This document shows positions 16,818 to 26,625 of a stretch of 64,000 bases of DNA, piece after piece (positions within the stretch are counted from its first letter, which is position 1; every line of letters starts with the position of its first letter). Made by a program: the position numbers and the translations under genes. The notes under the pieces were generated by a model. The model was given only the letters and a program-made list of their open reading frames with translations, was not told the DNA's origin and did not search any database. The DNA lies in contig NZ_BANS01000001.1 in NCBI RefSeq assembly GCF_000332995.1, positions 124,001 through 188,000 on the forward strand. The letters run 5' to 3'. Source of the DNA: Gordonia amicalis NBRC 100051 = JCM 11271. GTDB lineage: Bacteria > Actinomycetota > Actinomycetes > Mycobacteriales > Mycobacteriaceae.

Positions 16818-17975
16818 ATGACTTCCCCTGCTCTGACCGCGACCGTCGACCTCGGCGCCATCGCGCACAACCTCGACGTGTTGCGGACGACCTCGAATGC
16901 TGCCGTGATGGCCGTCGTGAAGGCCGACGCCTACGGTCACGGCGCCGTGCCGGTCGCGCGGACCGCACTGGCCGCGGGCGCCGCCGAGCTGGGCGTCGCG
17001 CACATCACCGAGGCCCGCGCCCTGCGTGCCGCCGGGATCGACGCCCCGATCACCGCCTGGTTGCACACCCCGGCCGCGGACTTCGAGGGCGCGGTCACCG
17101 ACCACATCGAGATCGCCCTGTCCTCGTCCACCCAGCTCGACGCGGTGGTCGCGGCCGCCCGTGCCACCGGAGTCGCGGCGAGTGTCACGGTCAAGGTCGA
17201 CACCGGACTCAACCGGAGCGGCGTCGCGGCCGACGAGTGGGACGACTTCGCCGTGAAGATCGCGAAGGTGCACGCTGAGGGAGCCGTCACCGTCCGCGCG
17301 GTGATGTGTCACCTCGCCCGCGGTGACGAACCCGACCATCCACTCAACAGCGAACAGGCCGCCCGGCTCGACGCCGCAGCCGCCGACCTCGCTCGCCTCG
17401 GCGCGGCGCCCGAGATCATCCACATGGCGAATTCACCTGCGGCACTGACTCGTCCGGACCTGGCGCGTGACATGGTCCGGCCCGGGATCGCGCTCTACGG
17501 TCGTACCCCGGTCCCCGAGCGCGGCGACTTCGGGCTCATCCCGGCGATGACGCTGTCGGCGCAGATCGCCCTGGTCAAGCGCGTCGCCGCCGGGGAGGGT
17601 GTCTCCTACAGCCAGACCTGGATCGCACCGCACGACACCGTCGTCGCGGTGATCCCCGCGGGTTACGCCGACGGGGTCCCGCGCCTGCTGTCGGGACGAC
17701 TTCGCGTACGGATCGGTGACCGGCTCTTCGGCGGGGTCGGCCGGATCTGCATGGATCAGCTGGTCGTCGACCTCGGACCCGACGCGGCCGGGGTGCGGGA
17801 GGGCGACGAGGTCGAACTCTTCGGCACCGGGGCCCGCGGGGGCCTAACCGCCAAGGACTGGGCCGACGCCATCGGCACCATCGACTACGAGATCGTCTCC
17901 CAGATCGGCAGCCGCGTGGTCCGGCGCTACGTGAACGCGAGCCCGGCTCGCGGTGACGCGGTGGCCGACGAGTGA
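16818..17975 (+). CDS. alr: Alanine racemase
   Basis: This 385-aa PLP enzyme makes D-alanine for peptidoglycan. The cofactor lysine sits in VMAVVKADAYGHGA near residue 40. The catalytic tyrosine is in the GEGVSYSQTW segment of the C-terminal domain, and GRICMDQLVVDLG is the family's second-domain motif. A GGGAGAA ribosome site lies about 11 nt before the ATG. The gene opens a run of six genes joined by 4-nt overlaps that ends with tsaD. Upstream, 136 bp without a gene may hold the promoter. Confidence 0.96.
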   Translation: MTSPALTATVDLGAIAHNLDVLRTTSNAAVMAVVKADAYGHGAVPVARTALAAGAAELGVAHITEARALRAAGIDAPITAWLHTPAADFEGAVTDHIEIALSSSTQLDAVVAAARATGVAASVTVKVDTGLNRSGVAADEWDDFAVKIAKVHAEGAVTVRAVMCHLARGDEPDHPLNSEQAARLDAAAADLARLGAAPEIIHMANSPAALTRPDLARDMVRPGIALYGRTPVPERGDFGLIPAMTLSAQIALVKRVAAGEGVSYSQTWIAPHDTVVAVIPAGYADGVPRLLSGRLRVRIGDRLFGGVGRICMDQLVVDLGPDAAGVREGDEVELFGTGARGGLTAKDWADAIGTIDYEIVSQIGSRVVRRYVNASPARGDAVADE

Positions 17976-19114
17976 GCGGGGTGAGTGTGGTGGACGATTC
18001 CGGACGCGTCGGACTGCTGGCCGGGCTGGCCGGTGTCGCGGCACTGGGCGGTATGGCGGCGGTCGGCGCCGCGCGCAACATCGCGCGCAAGAGCGTCGTC
18101 GGCAAGTCCGATCCCCACGCCGACATCGACCTCACCAGGTTGTACGACGAGCAGGCGCGGACGGTGACCACCGACGACGGACTCGACCTCGCGGTCCGGA
18201 CCGTCGACCTCGGTGACGTTCCCGACGGCACACCTCCCGAGCTCACCATCGTCTTCGTACACGGATTCAGCCTGCGGCTGGCGAGCTGGCACTTCCAGCG
18301 CGACCAACTCGCGGCGGAGTGGGCCGACCGCAACTACCGTTTCGTCTTCTACGACCACCGCGGACACGGCGAGAGCGATCCCGCGCCGGTGGAGACCTGC
18401 ACGATCGCCCAGCTCGCCGACGACGCCGCGGCCGTGATCCGTTCCACGGTGACCGCCGGACCCGTTGTCGTGGTGGGCCATTCGATGGGCGGCATGACGG
18501 TGATGGGGCTGGCCCGTCGTCATCCGGCCCTGTTCTCGTCGACGGGCCCGGTTGCCGGCGTGGGTCTGGTCGCGACCGCGTCGCGTGGCCTCACCGAGGC
18601 GGGACTCGGTGAGGGACTGGGTAATCCGGTGGTCGACGCTTTCCGCCTGAGCGTCCGACGCGCGCCGCGCCTGGTCCAGGCAGGTCGTGGCCTGACCCGC
18701 CAAGCCCTCGAACCCGTGCTCGTCGCGGCCAGCTTCGGGCCGGCGTTCTTCAGCCCGGCACTCGGTAGTGCCGTGGAGAAGATGATCCAGAACACGCCGA
18801 TCGAGACCATCGTGAACTTCCTGCACGCCTTGGAGATCCACGACGAATCGACGGCACTGCCGGTGCTGGCGCAGGTGCCCACGACCGTCGTGTGCGGCGA
18901 CAAGGACCGGCTGACAACGCTGCCGAACTCGGTGCGCATGTACTCCCAGCTCGGTCCGGATTCCCGCCTCGTGGTGGTCAAGGGGGCCGGCCACATGGTC
19001 CAGATGGAGGAACCCCGGATGGTCAGCGACGCGATCGTCGATCTCGTGGACCGCGCCCGGATCGCCCGGCCGGCGCCCCGTCGGCGCTGGTGGAAGAAGC
19101 TGGGGAAGGCATGA
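17972..19114 (+). CDS. Alpha/beta fold hydrolase
   Basis: This 380-aa hydrolase starts at GTG 17972, overlapping the alr stop. Near the N-terminus there is one hydrophobic segment (LLAGLAGVAALGGMAAVGAA), which could act as a membrane anchor or uncleaved signal. The hydrolase domain has VFVHGFSLRLASWHFQRD, DHRGHGES, the nucleophile elbow GHSMGGMT, the acid in CGDKDRLTT and the His in GAGHMVQMEEP, so the triad is complete. Actinobacteria often carry such a hydrolase between alr and tsaE, but its substrate is unknown. It is fully embedded in the alr-tsaD overlap chain, so it is expressed with those essential genes. Confidence 0.9.
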   Translation: MSGVSVVDDSGRVGLLAGLAGVAALGGMAAVGAARNIARKSVVGKSDPHADIDLTRLYDEQARTVTTDDGLDLAVRTVDLGDVPDGTPPELTIVFVHGFSLRLASWHFQRDQLAAEWADRNYRFVFYDHRGHGESDPAPVETCTIAQLADDAAAVIRSTVTAGPVVVVGHSMGGMTVMGLARRHPALFSSTGPVAGVGLVATASRGLTEAGLGEGLGNPVVDAFRLSVRRAPRLVQAGRGLTRQALEPVLVAASFGPAFFSPALGSAVEKMIQNTPIETIVNFLHALEIHDESTALPVLAQVPTTVVCGDKDRLTTLPNSVRMYSQLGPDSRLVVVKGAGHMVQMEEPRMVSDAIVDLVDRARIARPAPRRRWWKKLGKA

Positions 19115-19644
19115 GCCCAGAGAGATCGCACACCGACGGAATCCACCCGACACCGGTCACCGACCGCACCGGAACCCGTGAGCTGCCCGAGGTCGCCGAC
19201 ACCGAGGCGTTCGGCGCCGAACTCGCCACCGTGTTGTCCGCCGGTGACCTGGTGATCCTCGACGGCCCGCTCGGTGCGGGCAAGACGGCCCTGGCCCGCG
19301 GAATCGGCGCAGGTCTGGGGGTCGAGGGCCGGGTCACCTCGCCGACCTTCATCATCGCGCGCGAGCACCGGCCGGGCCGACCCGGTGGCCCGGCGATGGT
19401 CCATGTCGACGCGTACCGGCTCGGCCTGGCCGGCAGCGACGAGGCCGGTGGACCGGCACGAGGCGGCCTGGACGAACTCGACGCCCTGGACCTGGACACC
19501 GAACTGACCGATGCGGTCGTCGTGGTCGAATGGGGTGAGGGTGTGGCCGAGCGGCTGGCACAGCGATACCTGGTGGTGCGGTTGCGCCGCGACGTGGACA
19601 CCGATGTGCGACACGTGGAATGGGAGTGGGTGACCGATAAATGA
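19111..19644 (+). CDS. tsaE: tRNA threonylcarbamoyladenosine biosynthesis ATPase TsaE
   Basis: This 177-aa ATPase serves the t6A37 tRNA-modification complex. It shows the Walker A motif GPLGAGKTALARG (about residues 53-61), then SPTFIIAREH, the Asp/Tyr segment VHVDAYRL and the C-terminal VVVEWGEGVAERL, which is the TsaE signature set. The ATG at 19111 overlaps the hydrolase stop by 4 nt. An unusually long acidic insertion (AGSDEAGGPARGG) lies between the Asp and Glu motifs. It is followed directly by tsaB, its functional partner. Confidence 0.95.
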   Translation: MSPERSHTDGIHPTPVTDRTGTRELPEVADTEAFGAELATVLSAGDLVILDGPLGAGKTALARGIGAGLGVEGRVTSPTFIIAREHRPGRPGGPAMVHVDAYRLGLAGSDEAGGPARGGLDELDALDLDTELTDAVVVVEWGEGVAERLAQRYLVVRLRRDVDTDVRHVEWEWVTDK

Positions 19645-20378
19645 GTTCGGCTGAACGGGGTGTCGACGCGGCGCGGACGGTGCTCGCGATCGACACCGCG
19701 ACCGACTCGGTGGTCACCGGCGTCGTCGAACTGACCGGCGAGACGATCGGGAGCGTGCGCGTGCTCGCCGAACGCGTGGTCACCGACCACCGCCGGCACG
19801 CGGAGCTGCTGACCACTCTCATCGCGGAATGCCTTGGCGAATCCGGGATCTCGCGCGACGCCCTCTCCGCGGTGGTCGTCGGATGTGGTCCCGGACCGTT
19901 CACCGGCCTGCGTGTGGGTATGGCCACCGGCGCGGCGTTCGCCGATGCACTCGGCATTCCCGCACACGGCGTGTGTTCGCTGGACGCGCTCGCACTCGAG
20001 ACGACTCCGCCGGCCGGGCGTCCGGACGTCCTCGTCGTCACCGACGCCCGGCGCCGCGAGGTGTACTGGGCGCTGTACCGCGACGGGGCGCGGGTCCGCG
20101 GGCCTGAGGTGTCTGCGCCGGCGACGGTCGCCGAAGAGCTGGCCCCGGTGTTCACCACCGGCGAGGTCGGTGCGGTGTCCGGGTCGACGTCGCATCTGGA
20201 GCTGGTCGGCTGGACCGGTGTGCCCCCGCAGGTGACCGTGCCGTCGGCCCGGGGGCTCGTCGCGGCCGCCGCGTCGGCAATCGAGGCCGGCGTGGTGCCG
20301 GAACCACTTGTGCCGCTGTATCTCCGACGCCCCGACGCGGTCGAGCAGAAGGCCAGGAAGCTGGGAGCCGCGCGGTGA
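19641..20378 (+). CDS. tsaB: tRNA threonylcarbamoyladenosine biosynthesis protein TsaB
   Basis: This 245-aa ASKHA-fold protein is the dimerisation partner that supports TsaD in t6A synthesis. The N-terminal phosphate-loop-like segment VLAIDTATDSVVTGVV and the family hallmark VVVGCGPGPFTGLRVGMATG are clear. The C-terminal part (PVPLYLRRPDAVEQK-like end, PLYLRRPDAV) is the usual YLR-P tail. The ATG overlaps the tsaE stop by 4 nt, and the stop overlaps the next start by 4 nt. Confidence 0.95.
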   Translation: MSSAERGVDAARTVLAIDTATDSVVTGVVELTGETIGSVRVLAERVVTDHRRHAELLTTLIAECLGESGISRDALSAVVVGCGPGPFTGLRVGMATGAAFADALGIPAHGVCSLDALALETTPPAGRPDVLVVTDARRREVYWALYRDGARVRGPEVSAPATVAEELAPVFTTGEVGAVSGSTSHLELVGWTGVPPQVTVPSARGLVAAAASAIEAGVVPEPLVPLYLRRPDAVEQKARKLGAAR

Positions 20379-20884
20379 CCGCCCCCGAACTGATCATCGA
20401 CGCGCTGACCTATGGCGACATCCCGCACTGCGCGGCGCTGGAGAAGCAGATGTTCGCCGAGGACTCGCCCTGGCCGGCCTCGGCGTTCCGGGGCGAACTG
20501 AACGCGCCGTACAACACCTACTTCGCGGCGCGGGAACGTGCGGGCGGTGAGGTCATCGGCTACGCCGGGATCTCCACGCTCGGTCAGCCGGATGCCTACG
20601 AATGCGAGATCCACACGATCGCAGTCGATCCCGCCCACCGGGGGCGGGGGATCGGCAAGGCGTTGCTGGAGGCGATGCTGACGGTGGCCGACGCCGTCGA
20701 CGCGCCGGTCTTCCTCGAGGTGCGCACCGACAACGACGTCGCGATCACCCTGTACTCCCGGCACGGCTTCAGCACCGCCGGGTTCCGCCGTAATTACTAC
20801 CAGCCGTCCGGCGCGGATGCGTACACGATGTTGCGGGCCCCGAGTTCGGGACGGCCGCTCGATCCCGAGGAGGGCCCGGCGTGA
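20375..20884 (+). CDS. rimI: Ribosomal protein bS18-alanine N-acetyltransferase (GNAT)
   Basis: This 169-aa GNAT acetyltransferase has the acetyl-CoA-binding motif A ([21 protein letters not shown]) split around Arg-Gly-x-Gly-Ile-Gly, and motif B with [23 protein letters not shown]. RimI acetylates the N-terminal alanine of ribosomal protein S18 and, in mycobacteria, other N-termini. The GTG start at 20375 overlaps tsaB and the end overlaps tsaD. The tsaB-rimI-tsaD order is standard in actinobacteria. Confidence 0.94.
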   Translation: MTAPELIIDALTYGDIPHCAALEKQMFAEDSPWPASAFRGELNAPYNTYFAARERAGGEVIGYAGISTLGQPDAYECEIHTIAVDPAHRGRGIGKALLEAMLTVADAVDAPVFLEVRTDNDVAITLYSRHGFSTAGFRRNYYQPSGADAYTMLRAPSSGRPLDPEEGPA

Positions 20885-21927
20885 TCGTCATGGGCATCGA
20901 GAGTTCCTGCGACGAGACCGGGGTCGGCATCGTGCGCTGGACGCCGGCCGACGGTGACACACCCGGCCATGCGACGCTGCTCGCGGACGAGGTCGCCTCG
21001 AGCGTCGACGAACACGCCCGGTTCGGCGGCGTCGTCCCCGAGATCGCCTCACGCGCGCACCTCGAGGCCATCGTGCCGACGATGCGCCGCGCCCGCGAGG
21101 CCGCCGGCATCGACAGGCCCGACGCCATCGCGGTCACCATCGGACCCGGACTGGCCGGTGCGCTGCTCGTCGGCGTCGCGGCCGCCAAGGCGTATGCGCT
21201 GGCCTGGGACGTACCGCTGTACGCGATGAATCACCTCGGCGGACATGTCGCGGTGGACACGCTGGAGCACGGACCGATGCCCGAGTGCGTCGCCCTCCTC
21301 GTGTCGGGTGGACACACACACCTGCTGCACGTCACCGATCTCGCGGAGCCCATCGTCGAACTCGGCACCACCGTCGACGACGCGGCGGGGGAGGCCTTCG
21401 ACAAGATCGCCCGACTGCTGGACCTCGGGTTCCCCGGCGGCCCGGCCCTCGACCACGCTGCGCGCGACGGCGATCCGAAGGCCATCGCGTTCCCTCGCGG
21501 GATGACCGGGCCGCGCGATGCCCGCCATGATTTCTCCTTCAGCGGTCTCAAGACCGCGGTCGCGCGTTACGTGGAGAAATGTGAGCGCGACGGGGTGGTG
21601 GTTCCGGTGGCCGACGTCGCGGCGTCGTTCCAGGAGGCCGTCGCCGACGTCCTCACCATGAAGGCCGTCCGCGCGTGCGGTGATCTGGGTGTCGACACGC
21701 TCGTCCTCGGTGGCGGTGCCACCGCGAACTCGCGGATCCGGTCGCTCGCCGAGGAGCGCTGTGCGGCCGCCGGCATCACGCTGCGCGTGCCGAAGCCGAG
21801 ACTGTGCACCGACAACGGCGTGATGATCGCGACCCTGGGCGCACATGTGATCGCCGGGGGCGCGGCGCCGTCGCCGCTCACGGTGGCTTCCGATCCGGCG
21901 ATGTCGGTACGGGTCAGTCAGCTCTGA
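20881..21927 (+). CDS. tsaD: tRNA N6-adenosine threonylcarbamoyltransferase
   Basis: This 348-aa catalytic subunit transfers the threonylcarbamoyl group to A37 of ANN-decoding tRNAs. The N-terminus [15 protein letters not shown], the [15 protein letters not shown] motif, the metal-binding histidines in [16 protein letters not shown] and [11 protein letters not shown] are all intact. The GTG at 20881 gives [12 protein letters not shown]; the ATG three codons later would also work. It is the last gene of the alr-to-tsaD chain. The CIRCE-controlled groES promoter follows after about 80 bp. Confidence 0.96.
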   Translation: MIVMGIESSCDETGVGIVRWTPADGDTPGHATLLADEVASSVDEHARFGGVVPEIASRAHLEAIVPTMRRAREAAGIDRPDAIAVTIGPGLAGALLVGVAAAKAYALAWDVPLYAMNHLGGHVAVDTLEHGPMPECVALLVSGGHTHLLHVTDLAEPIVELGTTVDDAAGEAFDKIARLLDLGFPGGPALDHAARDGDPKAIAFPRGMTGPRDARHDFSFSGLKTAVARYVEKCERDGVVVPVADVAASFQEAVADVLTMKAVRACGDLGVDTLVLGGGATANSRIRSLAEERCAAAGITLRVPKPRLCTDNGVMIATLGAHVIAGGAAPSPLTVASDPAMSVRVSQL

Positions 21928-22004
21928 AATCCGCATCGCGGCTCTGGCGCTTCCTGAGCTGCGATCGCGGGGAGCGAAACTCCGGCATTTTGCACCCACC
22001 ACCC

Positions 22005-22033
22005 TTGAGTGCTGGCACTCGCACGTATAGAGT
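22005..22033 (+). promoter_or_regulatory. Putative sigma-A promoter of groES-groEL
   Basis: A TTGAGT -35-like element (22005-22010) is followed by TAGAGT (22028-22033) at 17-bp spacing, or by TATAGA (22026-22031) at 15 bp. The CIRCE operator overlaps the spacer and -10 region, which fits direct repression of this promoter by HrcA. The resulting leader to the groES GTG would be about 100 nt. The exact -10 is not certain. Confidence 0.6.
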
Positions 22034-22038
22034 GCTAG
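22012..22038 (+). promoter_or_regulatory. CIRCE operator (HrcA binding site)
   Basis: The inverted repeat CTGGCACTC - 9 nt - GAGTGCTAG matches the CIRCE consensus TTAGCACTC-N9-GAGTGCTAA in nearly every core position. It lies about 100 nt upstream of groES and over its promoter. HrcA binds CIRCE at normal temperature and releases it on heat shock, so the groES-groEL operon should be heat-inducible through HrcA. The hrcA gene is not in this window. Confidence 0.92.
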
Positions 22039-22140
22039 CTGGCGCTGAACGAAGCCTCGGACACCCGCGACGACGAGGTTTTGTCCCAGGGCCATGAACG
22101 TGCAGATTCTTTCTCAGTACGAAAGTTGAGGACTCACATC

Positions 22141-22440
22141 GTGGCGAGCGTGAACATCAAGCCGCTTGAGGACAAGATCCTGGTGCAGGCCGTCGAGGCC
22201 GAGACGACCACCGCCTCGGGCCTGGTCATCCCGGACTCCGCCAAGGAGAAGCCGCAGGAAGGCACCGTCATCGCCGTCGGCGAGGGCCGGGTCACCGAGC
22301 AGGGCAACCGCGTCCCCGTGGACGTCAAGGAAGGTGACACCGTCATCTACAGCAAGTACGGCGGCACCGAGATCAAGTACGCCGGCGAGGAGTACCTGAT
22401 CCTGTCGGCGCGCGACGTCCTCGCCGTCATCGGCAAGTAG
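22141..22440 (+). CDS. groES: Co-chaperonin GroES
   Basis: This 99-aa GroES has the typical start [16 protein letters not shown], a mobile loop ([20 protein letters not shown]), VGEGR and the ending [16 protein letters not shown]. It caps GroEL and closes the folding chamber. The GTG at 22141 matches the universal family N-terminus. An upstream in-frame extension of 20 codons was rejected because it is not conserved in the family. The gene is behind a CIRCE operator and 120 bp upstream of groEL, with a strong hairpin in the gap. Confidence 0.97.
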   Translation: MASVNIKPLEDKILVQAVEAETTTASGLVIPDSAKEKPQEGTVIAVGEGRVTEQGNRVPVDVKEGDTVIYSKYGGTEIKYAGEEYLILSARDVLAVIGK

Positions 22441-22483
22441 GACTCGGGCCACACAGACCCCGCGAGTCGTTCGCGATTCGACG

Positions 22484-22522
22484 CACCGCCCCGGCTCCCC
22501 GTGCAGGGGTACCGGGGCGGTG
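22484..22522 (+). other. Strong hairpin in the groES-groEL intergenic region
   Basis: An 11-bp perfect stem (CACCGCCCCGG / CCGGGGCGGTG) encloses a second C4/G4 stem, making a long GC-rich hairpin between groES (stop 22440) and groEL (ATG 22561). There is no T-run after it, so full termination is unlikely. It could be a partial terminator, or an RNase-processing or stability element that sets the groES:groEL ratio. Cleavage in this spacer has been described for the mycobacterial groESL1 transcript; that it happens here is inference. Confidence 0.65.
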
Positions 22523-22548
22523 TGCGTTGTCTCGACCGACTCCCGTGA

Positions 22549-24177
<1,629 letters not shown>

Positions 24178-24212
24178 TCGAGCGGTAGTTCACCGATCGA
24201 GCGGTGATACAC

Positions 24213-24255
24213 ACACAGGAGCCGGGCATCCTCCGAGGATGTCCGGCTCCTGTGT
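24213..24255 (+). terminator. Rho-independent-like terminator after groEL
   Basis: A 20-bp stem (24213-24232 pairing with 24236-24255) has a single G-U mismatch and a 3-nt CCG loop. It starts 35 bp after the groEL stop and about 60 bp before the convergent whiB3 stop. It is followed by TCGTTCG rather than a T-run, as is common for GC-rich actinobacterial terminators. It probably stops both groES-groEL and whiB3 transcripts. Confidence 0.85.
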
Positions 24256-24312
24256 CGTTCGCGGTGGTGTCCGCAGGGCCCTGCTCGCCGTCCGCCGGCG
24301 GCTACGGACTGC

Positions 24313-24609
24313 TCAGCTCGCCATGCGGCGACCGACGCCGCGCTTCATCAGCATGCTGCGTTCGGACTCCGAGAGTCCGCCCCAGATCCCGTAGGGCTCG
24401 GCCACTGCCAGCGCGTGCTCGCGGCACTGGGCGATGACGGGGCACTGGTGGCACAGCTCCTTCGCCCGACGTTCACGCTGGGCGCGCGCACGGCCACGTT
24501 CACCGTCAGGATGGAAGAACATCGACGAGTCGACGCCGCGGCAGAGGCCGGACATCTGCCAGTCCCAGATGTCTGCGTTGGGGCCGGGGAGATGATTGGG
24601 CTGAGGCAT
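24313..24609 (-). CDS. whiB3: WhiB-family redox-sensing transcription factor, WhiB3 type
   Basis: This 98-aa protein carries the four iron-sulfur cysteines C23, C53, C56 and C62 (C-x2-C-x5-C in the second cluster) and the EPYGIWGGLSESER beta-turn used to contact sigma factor, followed by a basic tail (KRGVGRR). The N-terminus (QPNHLPGPNADIWDWQ) is the WhiB3-type start as I recall it from M. tuberculosis Rv3416, also located next to groEL1. WhiB3 senses NO, O2 and redox state through a 4Fe-4S cluster and controls lipid and redox-balance genes. AAGGAG lies 8 nt before the ATG. Upstream is a 396-bp gene-free region. Confidence 0.93.
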   Translation of the reverse strand: MPQPNHLPGPNADIWDWQMSGLCRGVDSSMFFHPDGERGRARAQRERRAKELCHQCPVIAQCREHALAVAEPYGIWGGLSESERSMLMKRGVGRRMAS

Positions 24610-25005
24610 GGCAGCTACTCCTTGTCTAAGGCCGCACCGAGGTGCTCGGTCGAGAAACGTCGATTTCCTGCAACGCTTGGGCTCACATTAAGCGGCCCTG
24701 AGAAATGGCGTCAATACCGTCGAAATCAGACATCGGGGCAGTGAAAGTCTCCTAAATGTTAACGGCGGGTTAGATGAACGGATGGTGCTAGCACAGCGGG
24801 GTCGAGGGGTTGTCACGCCCTCTGATCGGACGAAGGTAATGGGCCGCGACCTGCGTAGATGGAAAGACCAATGCTTTCCTCGACGAGTGAACACGACCTG
24901 ATCATCGAACGACGGCCGTGTCAACGGTTAACACCGAGGAAATCTGGTTATTATCCGCCGGTGATCTGGTCGCAGGATTAACGTTGGGAATCGTTCGTTA
25001 AATTC
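24610..25005. other. Divergent intergenic region between whiB3 and the downstream hypothetical gene
   Basis: This 396-bp stretch has no convincing gene and is clearly more AT-rich than its surroundings. It must hold the whiB3 promoter and long leader, and the promoter of the plus-strand gene at 25006. A TATTAT -10-like element at 24949-24954 points to the right, about 50 bp before that gene. GTTAAC-containing segments occur near 24760 and 24928. No LexA, IdeR or CIRCE site was seen. Confidence 0.55.
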
Positions 25006-25917
25006 ATGCAAACCAAAAGAGAAGTAGTGATCAAGACCACTTCACGGGGCCTCGACAAGGCTCTTGAACTGCGTTGGGAGGCCGCGGTGGAGGCGGGAGG
25101 CCGCGGTGAATACGCCGCGGCGCTCACCATGCTGGCGCGGTTGGACGAGGACGTGAGGTCCACACAGGGGTCGACGCCCCGCGGACCCGCCGCCGCGTTG
25201 CTGTCGCTGTGCCGGAGCACGACGGCCTCGCTGCTGCGGCAGGGCGGACGCCACGATCTCGCGCTGGGACTCGACGGGGTCGCCTTCGCAACGGTCGCGG
25301 GTGTCCATCCGGTCGCGGACGATCTGGGACGGGATGACTCGGCTCGGATCGACCCGGTACGGGCCGCACAGTCCGATGCTCTCATCGGACTGGCTGCCGA
25401 CAATCTCGGTCTCCTTCGTTTCCGGGCGTCGGCGCGACTGCTCGGTCGTGCTCGGGAGCAGCTGTCCGGGCCGGGCGGGTCCGGCCCGGAGGGGTGGGCC
25501 TCATCGGAAGCCGTGGACTGGCTCACCCACGGCCGGTGCCGGCTGCGCTGGGAATGGGTCAGTGCCGAACTCGGGCTGTACTCCGGAGACGTCGCCGCGG
25601 GGTTGGCTCATGCAGAGGCCGCCGACCGGCTCGTCCGTCATCTGGCCGGCACCTCGGACGTGCCGGTCCGGCATCGCGTGAAGACCTCTCTCATCCACGC
25701 GGCGGCCCTCGCCGGGGCGGGGAATTCCGAGGCATCGGCCGCGCGGGCCCGTCGCGTCGTCGTCGATGCAGGTGAACACGGTTTGATGCCCCTGGAATGG
25801 GCGGCGACGAGCCTGCTCGTCGGCACGGGCGTGGCGTCGGCGTCGGAAGAGGAGAGATGTCGAGAACTGCGCGCCACGCTGAGCGGCAAGGGCATGGCAC
25901 TGACGCCCGCGGAGTGA
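25006..25917 (+). CDS. Hypothetical actinobacterial protein (Rv3415c-like position)
   Basis: This 303-aa, Ala/Arg/Leu-rich, helix-rich soluble protein has repeated TPR-like helix pairs (EYAAALTMLARLDED, RFRASARLLGRAREQL, VAAGLAHAEAADRLVRHL, SEASAARARRVVVDAG). There is no signal peptide, membrane segment or catalytic motif. It occupies the place of M. tuberculosis Rv3415c between whiB3 and sigD and is probably its orthologue, also of unknown function. The ATG at 25006 is used; GTG 25027 is a possible alternative. A TPR-like scaffold role is inferred only from the helical pattern. Confidence 0.78.
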   Translation: MQTKREVVIKTTSRGLDKALELRWEAAVEAGGRGEYAAALTMLARLDEDVRSTQGSTPRGPAAALLSLCRSTTASLLRQGGRHDLALGLDGVAFATVAGVHPVADDLGRDDSARIDPVRAAQSDALIGLAADNLGLLRFRASARLLGRAREQLSGPGGSGPEGWASSEAVDWLTHGRCRLRWEWVSAELGLYSGDVAAGLAHAEAADRLVRHLAGTSDVPVRHRVKTSLIHAAALAGAGNSEASAARARRVVVDAGEHGLMPLEWAATSLLVGTGVASASEEERCRELRATLSGKGMALTPAE

Positions 25918-26037
25918 TGGCTAAGGTGTTTGAGGGTCTGCCTCGTGCGTTGCGGTGACGTTCAGGGGTGTCGCGGCCCGTAACAGGACCGCCTCACGAC
26001 GGTCAACCGATCTGTAACACGGGGATTCCTACGCGCG

Positions 26038-26625
26038 ATGAAGCTGTCAGGTGGTGAGTTGGACGACGCTGTCCGGGCCGCGGGCCATGGCGATCGTGCA
26101 GCTCTCACCTCTGTCCTCGAAAGCGTGCAGGAACCGATCCTGCGCTATTGCCGAGGGCGAATCGGAGTAGGAGAACGTCATCTGTTCTCCGCAGACGACA
26201 TCGCGCAGGAGGCTTTGATGGCGGTGATGACCGCGCTGCCCCGTTATCGGGACCAGGGCAAGCCGTTCATGGCCTTCGTCTACGGCATCACGTCACACAA
26301 GGTCGCCGACGCCATGCGGGTGGCCGCCCGGGTCAAGTCCGATCCGGTGGAGGATGTGCCCGAGGTGGGTCATGTGACCGGCGGACCGGAGCAGTCCGCT
26401 CTCGACGCCGACGGCAGTAGGCAGATGCGCGCGTTACTGGACATACTTCCGGACAAGCAGCGTGAGGTGCTGGTACTGCGGCTGGTCGTCGGCATGTCGG
26501 CCGAGGAGACGGCCCAGATGATCGGGAGCACCGCGGGTGCGGTTCGAGTGGCCCAACACCGGGCGCTGGCGAAGCTGAAAGACGAGTTGAAACGGACAGG
26601 AGGTCACGATGAGCGGGGAGTCTGA
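26038..26625 (+). CDS. sigD: ECF RNA polymerase sigma factor SigD
   Basis: This 195-aa extracytoplasmic-function sigma factor has region 2 at about residues 20-95 (DDIAQEALMAVMTALPRYRDQG, AFVYGITSHKVADAMR) and region 4 at about 130-185 (LPDKQREVLVLRLVVGMSAEETAQ then GSTAGAVRVAQHRALAKLK). Region 3 is absent, as expected for ECF factors. The gene order WhiB3, Rv3415-like, sigma factor, anti-sigma factor matches the M. tuberculosis sigD locus. It ends inside the start of rsdA (17-nt overlap), so sigma and anti-sigma are co-translated. No clear ribosome site precedes the ATG. Confidence 0.94.
   Translation: MKLSGGELDDAVRAAGHGDRAALTSVLESVQEPILRYCRGRIGVGERHLFSADDIAQEALMAVMTALPRYRDQGKPFMAFVYGITSHKVADAMRVAARVKSDPVEDVPEVGHVTGGPEQSALDADGSRQMRALLDILPDKQREVLVLRLVVGMSAEETAQMIGSTAGAVRVAQHRALAKLKDELKRTGGHDERGV

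Noticed and set aside
26038..26625. SigD autoregulatory promoter upstream of sigD
   Set aside because: GTAACA at 25980 and CGAT at 26008 are present, but the spacing is too long to be convincing.
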